A stretch of 8,664 nucleotides of DNA from an uncultured Clostridia bacterium (lineage in GTDB: Bacteria > Bacillota > Clostridia > TANB77 > CAG-508). Below the pieces are notes generated by a model. That model saw only the letters and a list, made by a program, of their open reading frames with translations, ran no database searches and was not told the origin of the DNA. The stretch is taken from the NCBI GenBank assembly GCA_948663505.1, contig CAPNAQ010000075.1, positions 1 to 8,664 on the forward strand, read 5' to 3'. The first letter of the stretch is position 1, and each line of letters opens with the position of its first letter. This document shows, one piece after another, positions 6,129 through 8,664 of this stretch. Made by a program: the position numbers and the translations under genes.

Positions 6129-6801
6129 TTAATATTCCAGGTCCCATTGTTGTTGTTATAGCAACACTTTTTATATATTGACCTTTTGAAGCTACTGGTT
6201 TTGCTTTTATTATAGCATTCATTATTGTTTCATAATTTTCAGCTAACTTATCAGTGCCAAATGATACTTTTCCAAATCCTAAGTGAATTATATTAGTTTT
6301 GTCTAATCTATATTCAACTTTACCAGATTTAATTTCATTTATAGCTTTCGTTACATCCATTGTAACTGTTCCTGATTTTGGATTTGGCATTAATCCTTTT
6401 GGTCCTAATACTTTACCTAATCTTCCTACAACCCCCATCATATCTGGTGTCGCAACAATTACGTCATATTCAAACCAGTTTTCATTTTGTATTTTTGGTA
6501 TTAGTTCTTCTGCTCCAACAAAATCTGCACCAGCTTTTTCAGCTTCTTCAGCTTTTGGTCCTTTAGCAAATACTAATACTCTTTGTGTTTTTCCTGTACC
6601 ATTTGGAAGTACTACTGTACCTCTAACTTGTTGATCTGCATGTTTTGAATCTACACCTAATTTTACATGTAATTCTACTGTTTCATCAAATTTAGCTTTT
6701 GGCATTTTTTCTATTATTTCCAAAGCTTCTTTAATTTCATATTCTTTGTCTTTTTCAACTAATTTTGCACTTTCTGCATATCTTTTAGTCATTTTTTTCA
6801 T
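6115..6801 (-). CDS. rplA: 50S ribosomal protein L1
   Basis: L1 binds the mobile L1 stalk of 23S rRNA and helps release deacylated tRNA from the E site. It also represses translation of its own mRNA in several bacteria. The 228 residues match the family. Domain I is formed by the two ends (KFDETVELHVKLGVDSKHADQQVRG near the start and the C-terminal part). Domain II in the middle holds ATPDMMGVVGRLGKVLGPKGLMPNPKSGTV, the family signature, followed by EIKSGKVEYRLDKTNIIH. The near-universal C-terminal TMGPGI is present. AAAGGAGG (6811-6818) lies nine bases from the ATG. The gap of 73 bases from rplK holds a probable L1 operator that directly abuts the Shine-Dalgarno. A second in-frame ATG at codon 4 is possible but less well spaced. 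Confidence 0.98.
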   Translation of the reverse strand: MKKMTKRYAESAKLVEKDKEYEIKEALEIIEKMPKAKFDETVELHVKLGVDSKHADQQVRGTVVLPNGTGKTQRVLVFAKGPKAEEAEKAGADFVGAEELIPKIQNENWFEYDVIVATPDMMGVVGRLGKVLGPKGLMPNPKSGTVTMDVTKAINEIKSGKVEYRLDKTNIIHLGFGKVSFGTDKLAENYETIMNAIIKAKPVASKGQYIKSVAITTTMGPGILIDQK

Positions 6802-6810
6802 TTTAATTTA

Positions 6811-6846
6811 CCTCCTTTGGTTCTAACGAGTATACAACTCTCCCAA
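6811..6846 (-). promoter_or_regulatory. Putative L1 operator hairpin abutting the rplA Shine-Dalgarno
   Basis: Minus-strand RNA 6846-6817 forms an outer UUGG/CCAA stem, an uneven internal loop (GA against GUUAGAA) and an inner GAGU/ACUC stem with a five-base loop. The left strand reads GGGAG and the right strand contains GUUAGAACC. This resembles the L1-stalk rRNA helix 76 region (GGGAG on one side, ACC on the other) that L1 binds. The outer stem ends directly next to AGGAGG (6816-6811), so a bound protein would cover the ribosome site. The fold is seen; the L1 role is inferred. Confidence 0.55.
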
Positions 6847-6874
6847 TTTAAATTAGTTTTAGATTGTTTTATTT

Positions 6875-7303
6875 TTAGTCTACTACAACAACACCCATAG
6901 AACGAGCAGTACCTTCAACCATACTCATTGCTGTTTCTATTGATGCAGCATTTAAATCAGGCATTTTTTGTTCTGCAATTGCTCTAACTTGTTCCTTAGT
7001 TATTTTTGCAACCTTATCTTTGTTAGGTTTTCCTGAACCTTTTTCAATTTTAATTGATTTTTTTATTAAAACAGCTACTGGTGGAACTTTTGTTATAAAT
7101 TCAAAAGACTTATCTTTATAAACTGTTATAACAACTGGTATTATCATACCTGGTTGATTTGCTGTTCTATCGTTAAATTCTTTTACAAATTGCATAATAT
7201 TTACACCACTTGATCCTAATGCTGGACCTACTGGTGGAGCAGGTGTTGCCTTTCCAGCTTCTATTTGCAATTTAATTATATTTGAAATTTCTTTCTCTGC
7301 CAT
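6875..7303 (-). CDS. rplK: 50S ribosomal protein L11
   Basis: L11 binds the GTPase-associated region of 23S rRNA (helices 43-44) together with the L10 stalk. It contributes to EF-G function, RelA activation and thiostrepton sensitivity. The 142 residues match the usual 140-144. The N-terminal domain shows KLQIEAGKATPAPPVGPALGSSGVNIMQFVKEFN, including the proline helix that lines the thiostrepton site. The C-terminal RNA-binding domain has SGKPNKDKVAKITKEQVRAIAEQKMPDLNAASIETAMSMVEGTARSMGV. AGAGGAGGTG precedes the ATG with a nine-base spacer from AGGAGG. The gap to nusG is only 35 bases and holds this Shine-Dalgarno, so the two are co-transcribed. Confidence 0.98.
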   Translation of the reverse strand: MAEKEISNIIKLQIEAGKATPAPPVGPALGSSGVNIMQFVKEFNDRTANQPGMIIPVVITVYKDKSFEFITKVPPVAVLIKKSIKIEKGSGKPNKDKVAKITKEQVRAIAEQKMPDLNAASIETAMSMVEGTARSMGVVVVD

Positions 7304-7338
7304 TTTATGGCACCTCCTCTAAATTCTCCTATTAATTT

Positions 7339-7875
7339 TTATTGTACTTTCTTAACTTGTGAAAATTCTAGTTCAACTGGAGTCTCTCTTCCAAACATTG
7401 ATACTAAAACTTTTACTTTATGTTTTTCTTTATTAATTTCTTGTACAGTTCCTACAAATCCTTCAAATGGTCCATTCATAACTTCAACTTGTTCATTCAT
7501 TTCATAATCAACATTAATTTGTGTTTCATCAAATCCCATATTCCTTATTTCATCATCTGTTAAAGGAATTGGATCTGTCCCTGAACCAACAAATCCTGTT
7601 ACACCTCTAGTATTTCTAACTATATACCATGTTTCTTCAGTTACAATCATTTTAATTAGAACATATCCAGGAAAAACTTTCTTTAAATTTGTTTTTCTTT
7701 TTCCTTCTTTTATTTCAATTTGCTCTTCCATAGGAACTATTATATCAAAGAAAAATTCTTCTAATTCTCTATTTTTTATAGTATTCTCTAAGTCTGTTTT
7801 TACTTTGTTTTCATATCCTGAATATGTATGTACTACATACCATCTTGGATTCATATCATAATCTTTTTGAGACAT
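7339..7875 (-). CDS. nusG: Transcription elongation/antitermination factor NusG
   Basis: NusG binds the RNA polymerase clamp through its N-terminal domain and links polymerase to the ribosome (through S10) or to Rho through its C-terminal KOW domain. In Bacillota it also promotes pausing. The 178 residues are normal. The NGN domain starts at RWYVVHTYSGYENKV (11-25) and includes VFPGYVLIKM (67-76) and VRNTRGVTGFVG (86-97). The KOW domain covers about 127-178 (VEVMNGPFEGFVGTV, then VLVSMFGRETPVELEFSQVKKV). AGGAGG lies 12 bases before the ATG, slightly long, but no ATG, GTG or TTG is in frame between them. It sits in the usual place between secE and rplK. Confidence 0.98.
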   Translation of the reverse strand: MSQKDYDMNPRWYVVHTYSGYENKVKTDLENTIKNRELEEFFFDIIVPMEEQIEIKEGKRKTNLKKVFPGYVLIKMIVTEETWYIVRNTRGVTGFVGSGTDPIPLTDDEIRNMGFDETQINVDYEMNEQVEVMNGPFEGFVGTVQEINKEKHKVKVLVSMFGRETPVELEFSQVKKVQ

Positions 7876-7937
7876 CTTTACTGTAAGCCTCCTTTAATAG
7901 TTATTAGATTATCAAACTTTTTAAATCATGTAATTAT

Positions 7938-8291
7938 TTATTGTTCAACTGTTTCATTATTCTCTAAACTAACATTTTCACCTGATTGAGTATTCTCTTC
8001 ATTTTCTACTGAAGAATTATTTTCTTGTACTTCATTTTCAGATGTTGTATTTTCATCTATTGAATTGCTTACTACTTCTTTTATTTTATCTATTCCATAT
8101 TTATTTAATGATTCAAAAGAAACATCTAATATAAATACTATCAAAGTTGTAATAAGAACTATTGCTAATACTGCTACTGTATTATTAAATAATTGTTTTG
8201 GTGTTGGCCAAACTACTTTTTTTAGTTCTGCTTTAAAACCTTTTAAAAAGCTTGTTTTATCTTTACTATTTTTTAATTCTTTTTTAGCCAT
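7938..8291 (-). CDS. secE: Preprotein translocase subunit SecE with long acidic C-terminal tail
   Basis: SecE clamps the two halves of SecY in the protein-conducting channel. The first 75 or so residues are a normal single-helix SecE: a basic N-terminus (2-25) with the amphipathic helix FLKGFKAELKKVVWP including the signature KKVVWPT (24-30), one membrane helix (about 37-56), and a short end (SLNKYGIDKIKEVV). Bacillota SecE usually stops near 60-75 residues. Here it continues for about 42 more (76-117), almost all Glu, Asn, Ser, Thr and Gln with no Lys or Arg and hardly any large apolar residues. With the N-terminus inside, this acidic, probably disordered tail would lie on the outer face. 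The reading frame is continuous and the stop is clean. The ATG follows GGGAGG by a normal spacer. Gaps to rpmG (about 30 bases) and nusG (62 bases) fit one operon. Confidence 0.95.
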   Translation of the reverse strand: MAKKELKNSKDKTSFLKGFKAELKKVVWPTPKQLFNNTVAVLAIVLITTLIVFILDVSFESLNKYGIDKIKEVVSNSIDENTTSENEVQENNSSVENEENTQSGENVSLENNETVEQ

Positions 8292-8321
8292 TTTGTTTCC
8301 TCCCTAAAATAGCTTTATTTT

Positions 8322-8486
8322 CTATTTTGTTTCTTTATGTGTTGTACGTTTTTTACAGAATTTACAATATTTAACTAGTTCTAATCTATCAGTATTATTT
8401 CTTTTATTTTTAGAAGTCATATAATTTCTTCTTTTGCATTCTGTACATTCTAATATAATATTTTCTCTTGGTCCTTTTGCTGCCAT
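8322..8486 (-). CDS. rpmG: 50S ribosomal protein L33, zinc-binding form
   Basis: L33 is a small protein of the large subunit near the E site. The 54 residues match the family (49-55). Two CxxC pairs, Cys14/Cys17 and Cys41/Cys44, form the zinc ribbon of the C-plus form. MTSKNKRNNTDRLELVKYCKFC is the typical core, followed by KRTTHKETK. I start at the ATG at 8486 because GGAGGTG precedes it by seven bases and the family begins MA-KG-RE. A longer reading from the ATG at 8510 lacks a Shine-Dalgarno and would contain this one. It is first in the run rpmG-secE-nusG-rplKAJL, right behind the promoter. Confidence 0.97.
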   Translation of the reverse strand: MAAKGPRENIILECTECKRRNYMTSKNKRNNTDRLELVKYCKFCKKRTTHKETK

Positions 8487-8552
8487 ATTAATACACCTCC
8501 GAATTACCATACTTTTTAAACGATGTGAACATATTTCTATATATGCTTATCT

Positions 8553-8581
8553 ATTTTACCACTTTTGCCAACTTATGTCAA
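8553..8581 (-). promoter_or_regulatory. Extended -10 sigma-A promoter of the rpmG-secE-nusG-rplKA operon
   Basis: On the minus strand, a perfect TTGACA (8581-8576), a 17-bp spacer and TAAAAT (8558-8553), preceded by TGG, form an extended -10. The predicted start near 8546 gives a leader of about 60 bases. This is the strongest promoter in the window, as expected for r-protein genes. Its -35 overlaps a 16-bp palindrome (8578-8593). Confidence 0.85.
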
Positions 8582-8593
8582 TAAATTTATTGA
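8578..8593. repeat. Perfect 16-bp palindrome over the rpmG -35 box
   Basis: TCAATAAATTTATTGA reads the same on both strands and shares four bases with the TTGACA box (8576-8581). It could be an operator. In such AT-rich DNA a chance palindrome of this composition is also possible. Confidence 0.5.
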
Positions 8594-8609
8594 TTTTTTG
8601 TATTTTTAA

Positions 8610-8664
8610 TGTGACTCGTAAATGAAAATGTCTCAAGAAATGATTTGATTTGTAAATAAAAATG
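8610..8664. repeat. 13-bp direct repeats at the window edge, possible insertion-element end
   Basis: GTAAATGAAAATG (8618-8630) and GTAAATAAAAATG (8652-8664) match at 12 of 13 bases, with starts 34 bp apart. IS21-family elements carry several direct repeats near each end, and from memory some contain a GTAAATGAAAATG-like core; their ends begin with TG, and TG lies at 8610. The sequence ends here, so no transposase can be seen. The repeats are certain; the element is a guess. Confidence 0.35.

Noticed and set aside
6299..6634. Open frames on the + strand opposite rplA
   Set aside because: They lie wholly inside a certain r-protein gene and have no Shine-Dalgarno or recognisable protein.

Overview
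The window is very AT-rich (two 60-base blocks counted by hand gave about 28% GC). It uses the standard code (TGG for Trp in nusG and secE), has strong AGGAGG-type Shine-Dalgarno sites and carries the classic rpmG-secE-nusG-rplK-rplA-rplJ-rplL run. This suggests a low-GC Bacillota, probably a Clostridia-like lineage. I cannot name the species.

Layout. At the left (63-2450, + strand) is a large LonB/LonC-type AAA-protease. It meets the minus-strand genes head-on at a bidirectional terminator (2429-2466). Next, on the minus strand, come two accessory genes, each with its own promoter: an unrecognised 101-residue hydrophilic protein (2480-2785) and a secreted lipoprotein with a 13-residue tandem repeat (3072-3803). 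From 3963 to about 8550, all on the minus strand, lie mtnN, rplL, rplJ, rplA, rplK, nusG, secE and rpmG (in + coordinate order; transcription runs right to left).

The r-protein block is driven by a good extended -10 promoter upstream of rpmG (8553-8581). It supplies L33, the SecE translocase subunit, NusG, and the L11-L1 and L10-L7/L12 stalk proteins. Two feedback points are visible. A small hairpin that abuts the rplA Shine-Dalgarno site looks like an L1 target. A roughly 190-base leader before rplJ has the conserved L10-leader core and a strong attenuator terminator. A terminator after rplL ends the unit. rpoB/rpoC, which usually follow rplL, are absent and mtnN (MTA/SAH nucleosidase) takes their place.

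I do not see an undescribed multi-gene system. The points most worth a second look are regulatory RNA details: a hairpin lying between a Shine-Dalgarno site and its start codon at 2786-2820, the three-state L10 leader, and the L1 operator. Also notable are the acidic SecE tail, the missing rpoBC, the degenerate Walker B of the Lon-like protein, and a direct-repeat pair at the right edge that may be the end of an insertion element.
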